The translations under genes and the position numbers were made by a program. The notes under the pieces were generated by a model. The model saw only the letters and a list, made by a program, of their open reading frames with translations, did not search any database and was not told where the DNA came from. A stretch of DNA of 64,000 nucleotides from Myroides profundi (GTDB lineage: Bacteria > Bacteroidota > Bacteroidia > Flavobacteriales > Flavobacteriaceae): contig NZ_CP010817.1 of the NCBI RefSeq assembly GCF_000833025.1, positions 868,001-932,000 of the forward strand, in the 5' to 3' direction. Positions 26,479-34,542 of the stretch are shown here, piece after piece (position 1 is the first letter of the stretch; each line of letters begins with the position of its first letter).

Positions 26479-26837
26479 TAATTGTTATTTTTAAGTGTTT
26501 GTGTTTTATAATAATCAACGTCTACTCTATGGCACGTACTCCATAGGTTAGGACGTTTGTGTTTTGTTATTTTAATGACATCTGCTCCAAAGTCTTGAGC
26601 AATTTTACGAGCATTACTTAATATATAATTTAGGTTGCAGTTGACAGAAAAACCTGAATCTCCAAATTTGCTACTACCTACTTTTGTATTTGGTGTAGGA
26701 ACATCTTCATTAAGTTTAAGTACTATAACTTCTGTATTAAGTGGTGTGTTTACTTTTGTAGTACTCATAGTAGTACTCATCGAAGAACTGCATGCTCCAA
26801 GAGCTATACAAGTGATTAAAAGAAATATTTTTTTCAT
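26478..26837 (-). CDS. Hypothetical lipoprotein
   Basis: The 119-residue product begins MKKIFLLITCIALGACSSS, a clear lipoprotein signal with lipobox LGAC. An in-frame ATG seven codons upstream is less likely because it adds charged residues ahead of the signal. The mature part has a Ser/Thr-rich linker and paired Cys residues (VNCNLN, STCHRV), perhaps a disulfide. It precedes the PEGA gene, whose start overlaps its stop. I do not recognise the family; a weak likeness to YecR/DUF4156-type lipoproteins was considered. Confidence 0.7.
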   Translation of the reverse strand: MKKIFLLITCIALGACSSSMSTTMSTTKVNTPLNTEVIVLKLNEDVPTPNTKVGSSKFGDSGFSVNCNLNYILSNARKIAQDFGADVIKITKHKRPNLWSTCHRVDVDYYKTQTLKNNN

Positions 26838-26855
26838 AGTAGGTAAATTTGGGCG

Positions 26856-26863
26856 CAAATATA
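26856..26863 (-). promoter_or_regulatory. -7 element of the two-lipoprotein unit
   Basis: TATATTTG on the minus strand, exact TAnnTTTG match, 19 bases before the chosen start at 26837. This also favours 26837 over 26858, which would overlap the element. Confidence 0.5.
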
Positions 26864-26985
26864 GTAGTTAAAAATTATAAAAAAATTAAGAGGATGAAGT
26901 ATTATAAATATTTATAAGGAGTGATGATTTGTATTTTATATATTCCTTTTAAAACTAGAGAAATGACTGTGATGATTAAAAATAG

Positions 26986-27012
26986 AAAAGCTCCGTTATA
27001 AACGAAGCTTTT
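26986..27012 (-). terminator. Terminator after the 27040 lipoprotein gene
   Basis: AAAAGCTCCGTT (26986-26997) pairs with AACGAAGCTTTT (27001-27012) with one mismatch. It lies just past the stop of the lipoprotein gene on the minus strand. Confidence 0.6.
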
Positions 27013-27039
27013 GATTTTTATTATAATAATATCAGTTTT

Positions 27040-27459
27040 TTATTTCTTGTGCATATTTGCAAAATGCTTAATATCAACTTCTGCATTAGTAAACTCTTTA
27101 TTACTAGCATTAGTCATAATATCTCTATCATTGACGAAAGAGTTTATTTTAATAAAAGTTACTAGATTTGGATCATTTAGTTTCTCTACAGTTAAGAAAG
27201 CATAATTCTGATCAGTTGTAATCTTTGGAGAAGTAAATTCTTTGAAGTCTTTTATCTCTAGCTTTTTTAAGATGGTTTTATTTTCTTTACGATCATAAGT
27301 ACCATAGGTGATAATTACATCTATTGTATGTTCCTGTTCGCTGTATGTTTTAATTGTAAAATAGACATCGTCTTTTTTAGAAGAAACATTGTCATCATTA
27401 GAACAAGAGAATGTCAATAGAAGAAAGAATAGTGAGAATAATTGAGTTAGTCTTTTCAT
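27040..27459 (-). CDS. Hypothetical lipoprotein
   Basis: The 139-residue product has a lipoprotein signal with lipobox TFSCS (Cys at residue 19), followed by an Asp/Asn-rich start of the mature protein. The rest is predicted to be beta-rich (YFTIKTYSEQEHTIDVIITYGTY). I do not recognise a domain. It is probably on the outer membrane. It stands alone between DUF1697 (upstream on the same strand, about 40 bases away) and its own terminator. Confidence 0.65.
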   Translation of the reverse strand: MKRLTQLFSLFFLLLTFSCSNDDNVSSKKDDVYFTIKTYSEQEHTIDVIITYGTYDRKENKTILKKLEIKDFKEFTSPKITTDQNYAFLTVEKLNDPNLVTFIKINSFVNDRDIMTNASNKEFTNAEVDIKHFANMHKK

Positions 27460-27498
27460 AGTAATTTTTAATTATCAATAAAGATAATGCTTTAAGTG

Positions 27499-28035
27499 TT
27501 ACTTAGTAGCTAATGCTTTGATTTTTAAACATGTTTTGTAATTACGAGTAGTTGCAGTTACCTTGAGTTTATTCTCGATTAAAGCATTGGTAATCTTTGT
27601 TTTTCCATATCCAATATTTGCGACGAGGTATATTGCATTATCAGTAGTATGTAGTAATTCTAAAGTATTTTTCTTTTCTTCAAGGCTGTTAATTCCCTCT
27701 TGTTGAGGCGTACCATCTATAAAAGTGATATATAACTGTGCTAGTTCTTCTTCTTTAGTAAAAGGATGTTGTACAAGTATTTCTTCGAACTGATCAATAT
27801 CTAAAGTAAGAGTTGGTACCGTGAGGTTTAGTGTACTCAGTATTTTATCTTGTATCTTCTTTGATAGTATTGAAGAATCTACTTCTACAGATTGGTATAT
27901 TATATTCCCACTCTGAATATAAGTCTGTACATTCTGTAAACCTAGGTTAATACACAGTTGTTTTAATACATCCATTTTGATGATGTTCTTGCCACTGACA
28001 TTGATACCTCTGAGGAGTGTGATATAAGTTTTCAT
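27499..28035 (-). CDS. DUF1697 family protein
   Basis: The 178-residue protein opens with the DUF1697 signature TYITLLRGINVSGKNIIKM and includes NVQTYIQSGNIIYQ and YGKTKITNALIE. The fold is two related alpha/beta halves. Function is unknown. Length is typical for the family (about 175-185). It may be read with the lipoprotein gene 40 bases downstream. Confidence 0.88.
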   Translation of the reverse strand: MKTYITLLRGINVSGKNIIKMDVLKQLCINLGLQNVQTYIQSGNIIYQSVEVDSSILSKKIQDKILSTLNLTVPTLTLDIDQFEEILVQHPFTKEEELAQLYITFIDGTPQQEGINSLEEKKNTLELLHTTDNAIYLVANIGYGKTKITNALIENKLKVTATTRNYKTCLKIKALATK

Positions 28036-28066
28036 TTATTTAATTTAGATTACAATATTAAAGAAT

Positions 28067-28097
28067 AACGACAATAAACTACTAATTTATTGTCGTT
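28067..28097 (-). terminator. Terminator after lpd
   Basis: AACGACAATAAA (28067-28078) and TTTATTGTCGTT (28086-28097) form a perfect 12-bp stem with a 7-base loop, just past the lpd stop on the minus strand. Confidence 0.65.
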
Positions 28098-28106
28098 AGT
28101 TCTTAT

Positions 28107-29510
28107 CTATATATTGATAGAAGGTTTTCCTGATGCAATGGTATATGCTTCTTTTAGCACTTCTGAGTAAGTAGGGTGGGCATAACTTATATTCGCTAGA
28201 TCTGATGCTGTTACCTCGTATTCGAGTGCTACTACTGCTTGTGCAATTAAATCAGCTGCTCTTGCCCCAATAATATGTACACCTAATACCTCTCCATACT
28301 TAGGATCAGTCAATACTTTGACAAAACCATCTGTGTCCATACCTGCTCTAGCTCTAGCATTGGCACTAAAAGGGAACCTGCCTGTGTTATAACTAATTCC
28401 GTCAGCTTTTAATTGTTCTTCCGTTTTTCCTACAGATGCAACTTCAGGCCAAGTATATACAACACCTGGGATAGCGTTGTAGTTGATGTGTGGTTTTTGT
28501 CCATTGATACGTTCTATTACATAGACAGCTTCTTCCTCTGCCTTATGCGCTAGCATCGCACCTCCGATTACATCACCGATAGCATAGATAGATGGAGCAT
28601 GTGTTTTGAGTAATTCATCAACTATGATATTGCCACGAGTGTCTAATTGGACATCTGTATTCTCTAATCCTAACCCTGTAGTATAAGCTTTTCGCCCTAC
28701 TGCCATTAGCACATACTCTGATACAATAGTATGAGATTCTCCATTTTTGTCTTTGTAATGTACTTCTGCTACGTTACCCAGATTATTTACTTGATAAACA
28801 CTTTTGCCAAGTTGTATGTCTATACCTTGTTTGTTTAATATTTTGTAGAGTGATTTGCCTTGTTCATGATCCATGGTATTAATTAAATAGTCAGCATATT
28901 CTACAATAGTCACTTTAGTTCCTATACGATGAAATATAGAAGCCATTTCTACACCAATCACTCCACCACCAATAATTGTAATGTTTTTAGGTTGTTCTGT
29001 TAAAGCTAATGCTTCAGTAGAAGTGATAATGCGTTGCTTATCTATTGTGACATTAGGTAATGTAGCAGGTTTAGACCCTGTGGCAATAATAAAATTGTCT
29101 GCTGTATAAGTATTCTTTTCTTGGTCATTATTTACTACTTCGAGTGTATTGTTATCTTTAAAAGAAGCAGTTCCTTGTATGTGAGTAATTTTGTTTTTAC
29201 TCATTAAGTAATCTAAGCCTTGTGTAGTTTTTTGTACAACACCTTCTTTTCTTTTGTATAATTGGTCAAAGTTTAATTGTATACTATCAAAAGAAATACC
29301 ATGTGCATTAAACTGATGTAAAGCATCGTGATAGTGATGTGTGCTATCTAATAATGCTTTCGTAGGTATACACCCTACATTCGTACACGTACCGCCTAGA
29401 GTAGCATATTTTTCTATAAGAGCGGTGTTATAACCTAACTGTGTAGCGCGAATAGCTGCAACATATCCTCCAGGTCCAGAACCAATCACAATAATATCAA
29501 ATTGTTTCAT
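28107..29510 (-). CDS. lpdA: Dihydrolipoyl dehydrogenase
   Basis: The 467-residue flavoprotein disulfide reductase has the FAD motif GSGPGGYVAA (10-19), the redox-active pair C42 and C47 in GGTCTNVGC, and the NAD-binding GGGVIGVEMAS. The C-terminal active-site His-Glu lies in SYAHPTYSEVLKEA. It oxidises dihydrolipoamide as the E3 of 2-oxo-acid dehydrogenases or the glycine cleavage system. It is in a unit with a thiolase (14 bases apart) downstream of tetR, which suggests a dedicated E3 for a fatty- or amino-acid breakdown route. The E1 and E2 genes are not in the window. Confidence 0.95.
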   Translation of the reverse strand: MKQFDIIVIGSGPGGYVAAIRATQLGYNTALIEKYATLGGTCTNVGCIPTKALLDSTHHYHDALHQFNAHGISFDSIQLNFDQLYKRKEGVVQKTTQGLDYLMSKNKITHIQGTASFKDNNTLEVVNNDQEKNTYTADNFIIATGSKPATLPNVTIDKQRIITSTEALALTEQPKNITIIGGGVIGVEMASIFHRIGTKVTIVEYADYLINTMDHEQGKSLYKILNKQGIDIQLGKSVYQVNNLGNVAEVHYKDKNGESHTIVSEYVLMAVGRKAYTTGLGLENTDVQLDTRGNIIVDELLKTHAPSIYAIGDVIGGAMLAHKAEEEAVYVIERINGQKPHINYNAIPGVVYTWPEVASVGKTEEQLKADGISYNTGRFPFSANARARAGMDTDGFVKVLTDPKYGEVLGVHIIGARAADLIAQAVVALEYEVTASDLANISYAHPTYSEVLKEAYTIASGKPSINI

Positions 29511-29524
29511 TGTAATTCGTTTTG

Positions 29525-30703
29525 TTATTCTGTTATATTTTCAATTAAGATAGCTGTAGCTCCACCACCACCGTTACAGATAGCAGCTACGCCATATCTT
29601 CCTTTTTCTTGTTTTAGTACACTGATAAGAGTAGTGATAATACGTGCTCCTGAAGTTCCTATTGGATGCCCTAATGCTACTGCTCCTCCATAAATATTTA
29701 CTTTATTAATGTCATAGTTTAATAAATGTTGATTAGACAAGATGACCGAAACATATGCTTCATTGATTTCAAAGAAGTCTATATCTGTTATAGTCAAGTT
29801 GGCTTGCTTTAGTACCTTTTCTATAGCTAATGCAGGAGTAGTGGTAAACCACTCAGGATCTTGTGCAGCATCTGCATATGCTATGATTTTAGCAAAAGGC
29901 TTTAATTGATGTTTTTCTATTGCCTCACTAGAAGCAAGAATGATAGCTGCTGCACCATCATTTAGATTGCTTGAGTTGGCTGCTGTTAGCTTTCCATCAG
30001 TACGAAACGCAGGTGCTAATGTGTTAACTTTCTCAGGGATGAGTTTATAGATGTCTTCATCTTTGTCTATTATTATATCCGCTTTTTTAGTGGGAATAGT
30101 TATTGGAATTAATTCCTTGTCAAACTTACTTTGTTCAGTAGCTTCTTGCGCTCTTTTGTAAGATAATAAAGCAAAGGCATCAAGTTCTTCTCTAGTGTGT
30201 TTGAATTTGTCTATGCCTAGTTCAGCAGCTGTTCCCATATGAAAATTATTGTACACATCCCATAGTCCGTCTTTAATCATCCCGTCTGTTAAGTTTAAAT
30301 GTCCGAGTTTGTTGCCATTTCTGACTTGAGTATAATGTGGAACATTACTCATACTTTCCATGCCACCTGCTATGACAATATCTTCTAATCCCAACTGTAT
30401 TTGTTGAGCAGCTAGTATAGTAGCCTTCATCCCTGCTGCACATACTTTATTAATAGTAGTTGCATCTTTGCTAGTAGGTATATTAGCAAAGATTGCTGCT
30501 TGTCTAGCAGGTGATTGACCTACGCCAGCGCTTAGTACATTACCCATGTATATACTGTCGATATGCTCAGGTGCTAACCCAATGCTTTTGTATGTTTCTT
30601 CAATGGCTATTGCACCTAGTTGAGGTGCAGTAAGTGAAGATAGACTTCCTAAGAAACTCCCTATTGGAGTTCGTTTAGTTGCTACGATAAATACATCTTT
30701 CAT
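29525..30703 (-). CDS. Acetyl-CoA C-acetyltransferase (thiolase)
   Basis: The 392-residue protein has the thiolase triad: nucleophile C88 in NKVCAAGMK, H346 in GHPIGTSGAR and C376 in ICNGGGGATA. The length and motifs fit the biosynthetic/degradative acetoacetyl-CoA thiolase group. It condenses or cleaves acetyl-CoA and acyl-CoA. It follows tetR by 64 bases and precedes lpd by 14 bases. A perfect TetR operator lies 19 bases before its start codon, so repression by the neighbouring TetR is likely. Confidence 0.94.
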   Translation of the reverse strand: MKDVFIVATKRTPIGSFLGSLSSLTAPQLGAIAIEETYKSIGLAPEHIDSIYMGNVLSAGVGQSPARQAAIFANIPTSKDATTINKVCAAGMKATILAAQQIQLGLEDIVIAGGMESMSNVPHYTQVRNGNKLGHLNLTDGMIKDGLWDVYNNFHMGTAAELGIDKFKHTREELDAFALLSYKRAQEATEQSKFDKELIPITIPTKKADIIIDKDEDIYKLIPEKVNTLAPAFRTDGKLTAANSSNLNDGAAAIILASSEAIEKHQLKPFAKIIAYADAAQDPEWFTTTPALAIEKVLKQANLTITDIDFFEINEAYVSVILSNQHLLNYDINKVNIYGGAVALGHPIGTSGARIITTLISVLKQEKGRYGVAAICNGGGGATAILIENITE

Positions 30704-30721
30704 AAGTTATATTATTTATAA

Positions 30722-30737
30722 TATACCAATCGGTATA
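30722..30737. promoter_or_regulatory. TetR operator before thiolase-lpd
   Basis: TATACC-AATC-GGTATA is a perfect 6-bp inverted repeat with a 4-base spacer, located between tetR and the thiolase start. The reverse orientation of the same sequence (AATACCGATTGGTATA) occurs upstream of tetR. This pairing points to one repressor binding both. Confidence 0.75.
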
Positions 30738-30767
30738 TTGTTGGTTAAAAAAAAGAGTGAAATCTTT

Positions 30768-31364
30768 TTATACTGTGATTTCACTGTTTATGATTAATTC
30801 TATTCTATCTAAAGAAATATAGAGATGTTTGATATTACCTGTAGTTTTTCCTAACAGCATTCCTCCTTCGATTAGAGATATGAATAAGTAAGCATAGGAT
30901 TCACTATCTATTTCTGCTTTAAATTCTTTTGTTTGAATACCTTTCTCTATGATCTTGATAAAGATATTCGCTAAGCCAGAGAAAGTCTTTACAACGGCTT
31001 CTTTTAGCTCAGGAAAGGTATCATCTGCTTCTGTTGCTGTATTAAGTAGAGGACAACCGCCTAGTTTAAAGAATACCTTCCACTCTGTACGATAGAGCGT
31101 CACTATAGCAAGTAATCTTTCTCTTTGAGTCTGATTTTCTTTAGAAATACTCTTTTTAATTTCAAGGTATACTTTATAAGCATTGTATTCAAAAGCAGCT
31201 AAGGCTACCTCATCTTTATTCTTAAAGTTGCCATAGATACTTCCTTTAGTCAATCCTGTAGCTTCAGTGATATCACTTAACGAAGTTGCAGCAGCTCCTT
31301 TAGTGTTGAATAAATAAGCTGTTTGCTCTATAATAAACTGTTTCGTTTTTTCTGCTTTAGTCAT
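30768..31364 (-). CDS. TetR-family repressor
   Basis: The 198-residue protein has the N-terminal helix-turn-helix (NTKGAAATSLSDITEATGLTKGSIYGNFKNKDEVALAAF, about 18-57) and an all-helical ligand-binding C-terminus. It resembles the AcrR-like group that binds acyl-CoA or small hydrophobic ligands. It is followed by thiolase and lpd on the same strand. Matching operators at 30722-30737 and 31400-31415 suggest autorepression plus control of the downstream pair. The ligand could be an acyl-CoA, inferred only from the neighbours. Confidence 0.92.
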   Translation of the reverse strand: MTKAEKTKQFIIEQTAYLFNTKGAAATSLSDITEATGLTKGSIYGNFKNKDEVALAAFEYNAYKVYLEIKKSISKENQTQRERLLAIVTLYRTEWKVFFKLGGCPLLNTATEADDTFPELKEAVVKTFSGLANIFIKIIEKGIQTKEFKAEIDSESYAYLFISLIEGGMLLGKTTGNIKHLYISLDRIELIINSEITV

Positions 31365-31384
31365 GATTAGAATGTATTACAAGA

Positions 31385-31415
31385 CAAATATAATATAATA
31401 ATACCGATTGGTATA
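31385..31415 (-). promoter_or_regulatory. tetR promoter with overlapping operator
   Basis: TATATTTG on the minus strand (31385-31392) is an exact TAnnTTTG match, 21 bases before the tetR start. AATACC-GATT-GGTATA (31400-31415) lies just upstream, covering the region expected for the -33 element. Binding there would block RNA polymerase. Confidence 0.7.
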
Positions 31416-31500
31416 TTTAAGTTGTGTTATTTTTTTACTAACAAATAAATTGTGTTAGTCTCAATAATTAAAAGTAAATTAGAGGTTAAATAAATTGACT

Positions 31501-31814
31501 ATGAGGTATTTAATTTGCTTTTTTACTTTTGTTCTAACAACATCGATGTTAGGACAGGACTTTATAAAGCCGAGTACTCACTTAGAGATAAAGAGATGTT
31601 TAGCGTCTATAAGAACGCTCATAACATCATCATTGGTAATGCTAATGCAAGAGAGGTGACATATGAAATGAAGAATAATATCTTTATGAAAGAGTATATC
31701 GAAGACCGTATAATAAAGAATCAAGAAGGTGCAAAGTCATTGCAGAAGATACAGATTAAAGAATCTTATACTGCAGATGGCCAGTATATAAAGAAAGAAG
31801 AAAAAGTACTTTAA
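31501..31814 (+). pseudogene. Secreted-protein gene split by a one-base frameshift
   Basis: From the ATG at 31501 the frame reads MRYLICFFTFVLTTSMLGQD, a good signal peptide, and then runs into nonsense to a stop near 31659. The neighbouring frame from about 31560 reads LYKAEYSLRDKEMFSVYKNAHN and continues to a stop at 31814. Restoring one C at about 31559-31560 would join them in frame as one secreted protein of about 104 residues. No slippery sequence is seen, so this is a natural frameshift or a base-call error. Function is unknown. Confidence 0.65.
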
Positions 31815-31820
31815 ACATAT

Positions 31821-31854
31821 AAGCCTATTAGGAATGTCAAATTCTAATAGGCTT
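31821..31854. terminator. Convergent terminator
   Basis: AAGCCTATTAG (31821-31831) pairs with CTAATAGGCTT (31844-31854) around a 12-base loop. It separates the frameshifted plus-strand gene from the minus-strand SdpI-like gene. Confidence 0.7.
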
Positions 31855-31861
31855 GTACTTA

Positions 31862-32185
31862 TTACTCTTCTAGTTTCTTTAATCCTTGTTCTGTTTTATA
31901 AATAATAAATGCTAAACTGAGTATCATCGGTAAGAAGTATAAATTATTCAATAGCTTCGAGTAAGTAGGAAGTAGATATGAGATACCACTGTATATACCC
32001 GTACCTATACCTAAGTATACAAAGTACTTACCACTTAGTTTTTGTGCAAACTCCCAGTTGCGTTGATTCTTCATCGCACGGTGTGTGCGGTATCCTAGTA
32101 TGCTATTTATTGTTTTGACATGAGGAACTAGTAGTCCCAAGACAATAAATAGACACATAAATATAAGTAGTTCTGTTGCTATCAT
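31862..32185 (-). CDS. SdpI/YhfL-family membrane protein
   Basis: The 107-residue protein has three hydrophobic segments (about 4-23, 56-72, 79-96). The family box GYRTHRAMKNQRNWEFAQKLSGKYF sits between helices 1 and 2. Bacillus SdpI gives immunity to the SdpC toxin and acts as a signal-transducing membrane receptor, but many family members have no known toxin. It overlaps the DUF3784 gene by 4 bases and ends the five-gene unit that begins with the DUF2089 regulator. Confidence 0.85.
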   Translation of the reverse strand: MIATELLIFMCLFIVLGLLVPHVKTINSILGYRTHRAMKNQRNWEFAQKLSGKYFVYLGIGTGIYSGISYLLPTYSKLLNNLYFLPMILSLAFIIYKTEQGLKKLEE

Positions 32186-32559
32186 AGTGTGATTAGTATT
32201 ACAAAAATTAGTACTGCTATAGGTATAATGATATCAAAAGGTTTTATAGGATCAGTAGAGTATTTTTTCTTCGTATAAATATTTACTCCTAATAGAAATA
32301 CTAAAGGTAAATACATGACAAAAATGTCTCTTATAATTTCCAATCCAGACCATTGATATAGTGCTGCACCTATCAAAATTATTAATGCCACAATTCTTAG
32401 AGAATTATTGAGTATGCGAACTATGTTTTTTATATCATAGAGTTCTTGCTTCTCTTTACTCATGGTGTTATACCCTGCTAATAAGTATTTTGCTGTTTTA
32501 GGAGTAAGGATAAAACTCAATATGATAAATAATGCAGATGTTATTAAGATAGGCTCCAT
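32182..32559 (-). CDS. DUF3784 family membrane protein
   Basis: The 125-residue protein has hydrophobic segments at about 3-20, 54-68, 80-94 and 107-124. The box AGYNTMSKEKQELYD is diagnostic for DUF3784, a family often found next to SdpI-like proteins. Function is unknown. Its stop overlaps the SdpI-like gene start by 4 bases, and it starts only 1 base after the alpha/beta hydrolase gene, so all are co-translated. Confidence 0.82.
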   Translation of the reverse strand: MEPILITSALFIILSFILTPKTAKYLLAGYNTMSKEKQELYDIKNIVRILNNSLRIVALIILIGAALYQWSGLEIIRDIFVMYLPLVFLLGVNIYTKKKYSTDPIKPFDIIIPIAVLIFVILITL

Positions 32560-32560
32560 A

Positions 32561-33472
32561 TTATTTCTTTATAAAGTTAACAATAGTAGGTACTAGTTCA
32601 GTGTGAAGAGGCACATCAGGCTTTGTGTATAGTACTAAGTTCTCCTCCTCTTTTACAACTGTTTTTAGTACGTGATTCATTCCTTTTATTGTCACAAGAG
32701 TAGCAGTAGGTACAGCTTGTTTTAAGTTGTCTCCCTGATCTGTCTTGACTTGTAAGTCTTTATCTCCTTGTAAGATTAAAATCGGTTGTTTTACTTTTTT
32801 AATTTCTACAGTAGGATCATACTTCATCCACGAGATAAGGTAAGGCTGAACAGAAGTGCGATATAAGCTTTGTAGCATAGGAGGGATGCTATCTACTATT
32901 TCGCCTTTTCTAAGTTTAACGTGAATGTCTTCTATTGATTTTGCAAAGAAAGGCGCTTGCGCTGTTATCTGTTTATACAGTGTTTTATCTATTGTCTCTC
33001 CTGGCCCTTGTAGCGAGATAAGCTTTGATACAGCACTATTGTCTTGACTAGCCAATGTAGCTACCATGGCTCCTTCGCTATGTCCGATCAAGATAATACT
33101 AGGATATTCCTTTTTGAAGTAATCAATAACTATATTTAAGTCACTCACATTGTCTTCAAACTTAATATCTGCCTCATTCATTGTCTGGTTCTTCATCTGA
33201 GCAAACATCCTTTTGTTATACGTGAAGGTGTTGATACCATTCTCTTTTAGCCCTTGAGCAAGGTATTTATACGAGTTCGCATTTACCCCAGCAGGATTGT
33301 TTCCGTTCTTGTTAGTAGGACCAGAACCTGCTATTATAATGGCAAGCTGTTTACTGTCTTTATTCGCTAAATATAAGTCTCCATCAATTTCACTGTCTAC
33401 CTGAACAGCTGTTTGTGCAAAGCTAAATGTAGTAGCAAAGCATAAGGTAAGTGTAGTTAATAGTTTTTTCAT
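32561..33472 (-). CDS. Secreted alpha/beta hydrolase
   Basis: The 303-residue product has a signal peptide (LLTTLTLCFATTFSFA). The alpha/beta hydrolase core shows IIAGSGPTNKNG near residue 46, the nucleophile elbow GHSEGAM near 132, a strand-Asp in LILQGDKDLQV and a late His in GMNHVLK. These give a Ser-Asp-His triad. The substrate is unknown, though peptidase-like or esterase roles are usual for such S9/DUF relatives. It sits between a Yip1-like and a DUF3784 gene in one operon. Confidence 0.85.
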   Translation of the reverse strand: MKKLLTTLTLCFATTFSFAQTAVQVDSEIDGDLYLANKDSKQLAIIIAGSGPTNKNGNNPAGVNANSYKYLAQGLKENGINTFTYNKRMFAQMKNQTMNEADIKFEDNVSDLNIVIDYFKKEYPSIILIGHSEGAMVATLASQDNSAVSKLISLQGPGETIDKTLYKQITAQAPFFAKSIEDIHVKLRKGEIVDSIPPMLQSLYRTSVQPYLISWMKYDPTVEIKKVKQPILILQGDKDLQVKTDQGDNLKQAVPTATLVTIKGMNHVLKTVVKEEENLVLYTKPDVPLHTELVPTIVNFIKK

Positions 33473-33488
33473 AGTGTTGTTGTGTTGG

Positions 33489-34076
33489 TTAATATAATGT
33501 AGTGATTAGTCTTGTCAGAGTATCTACAAGTAAGATGATTAGTACGAAGCCAATAATCATATATTTCTTTTTGAGGTGTGTAGCTAGTTTGAAACCTTGG
33601 TAGATATAGTATCCAAAACCAACTAGACAGAGAATACTAGCAAATGACGTAATGATAAAATAAACAAAACCTTGTGGATTACTTTTGAACAATATTTCAG
33701 GATTAGCAATATTGTCAATAAGTTGAAGAGAGAAATCACTTAGGTATCCATTGATATCAAATAGTACACTTATATCTAGACATATACGCGCAATCAACAC
33801 GGTGTTGAGTATATCTATTAGTCGAGTCTTTTTGTTGATGATTTTTCCAAATACAAATAAAGCAAGTGTCATTACTATTGTTGTAATAGCAAAGTCACTC
33901 AAGGTTTGGACAAGTGTAGGTGCTGACTTGAGAGCTACTTGTTTTAGAATTGCTATACTACGCATATGGGTCAATAGTTGAAGACAACTAATAACTACTC
34001 CAGTTAGTACACCGATTACTAAGAGCGTTTTATCCTGTATGCTTTCAAACGGTTTAAGAATATAGTTTTTTGTCAT
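33489..34076 (-). CDS. Yip1-like membrane protein
   Basis: The 195-residue protein has five hydrophobic segments (about 18-35, 60-80, 92-108, 133-158, 171-193), with the charged segment KPFESIQDKT at the start, the layout of Yip1/DUF1282-type proteins. Its biochemical function is unknown. It starts 22 bases after the DUF2089 regulator and is 16 bases before the hydrolase. Confidence 0.7.
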   Translation of the reverse strand: MTKNYILKPFESIQDKTLLVIGVLTGVVISCLQLLTHMRSIAILKQVALKSAPTLVQTLSDFAITTIVMTLALFVFGKIINKKTRLIDILNTVLIARICLDISVLFDINGYLSDFSLQLIDNIANPEILFKSNPQGFVYFIITSFASILCLVGFGYYIYQGFKLATHLKKKYMIIGFVLIILLVDTLTRLITTLY

Positions 34077-34098
34077 AAGGTTGTTGGTTAGTAGTTGA

Positions 34099-34383
34099 TT
34101 ATTCTTTTTTCTGTAATTGTTGGATATGTTCTATCATATCATCTAGTTTGTTTCGAACAGTAGGGTAACTGATATTCATCTGTAAAGCCATTTGTTTTAG
34201 ACTGCCACTGTTTAAAAAGAAAGCTAAGATAAACTCCTGTTCCTCTTTACTCAGCTGTAAGAGTAGGGGCAAAGAGAAGTTACCATTGACGATAGTCTGG
34301 CAGTGCTCACAAGAAAGCTGGGTGACCTTTAGTTCACTTTCACAACTAGGGCAATGTATAGGTAGTTTGGGCTTAATTGACAT
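34099..34383 (-). CDS. DUF2089 zinc-ribbon/HTH regulator
   Basis: The 94-residue protein has two CxxC pairs (CPSCESELKVTQLSCEHC, residues 11-28) forming a zinc ribbon, followed by a helix-turn-helix (GSLKQMALQMNISYPTVRNKLDDMI, about 61-85). This is the DUF2089 layout. It heads a unit of five minus-strand genes with membrane and secreted products, so I infer it is the local regulator. No operator was recognised. Confidence 0.85.
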   Translation of the reverse strand: MSIKPKLPIHCPSCESELKVTQLSCEHCQTIVNGNFSLPLLLQLSKEEQEFILAFFLNSGSLKQMALQMNISYPTVRNKLDDMIEHIQQLQKKE

Positions 34384-34491
34384 AATGCGGATAGTTTGTT
34401 TAATTTTATTGAAGTCTAATTTAATAAAATTAATATTAATATCAAAATAGTTAATTTAAATAAACTAATATGATACTTCTATAAAACAAAA

Positions 34492-34518
34492 AAATCCCAA
34501 GTATAACACTTGGGATTT
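34492..34518 (-). terminator. Terminator region after the repeat protein gene region
   Basis: AAATCCCAAGT (34492-34502) and ACTTGGGATTT (34508-34518) form an 11-bp stem with an ATAAC loop. An A-rich run on the plus side gives T-rich sequence on the minus strand, so it ends the 915-residue gene. Confidence 0.75.
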
Positions 34519-34542
34519 AGAGATTTTTATCTAAGAATATTT

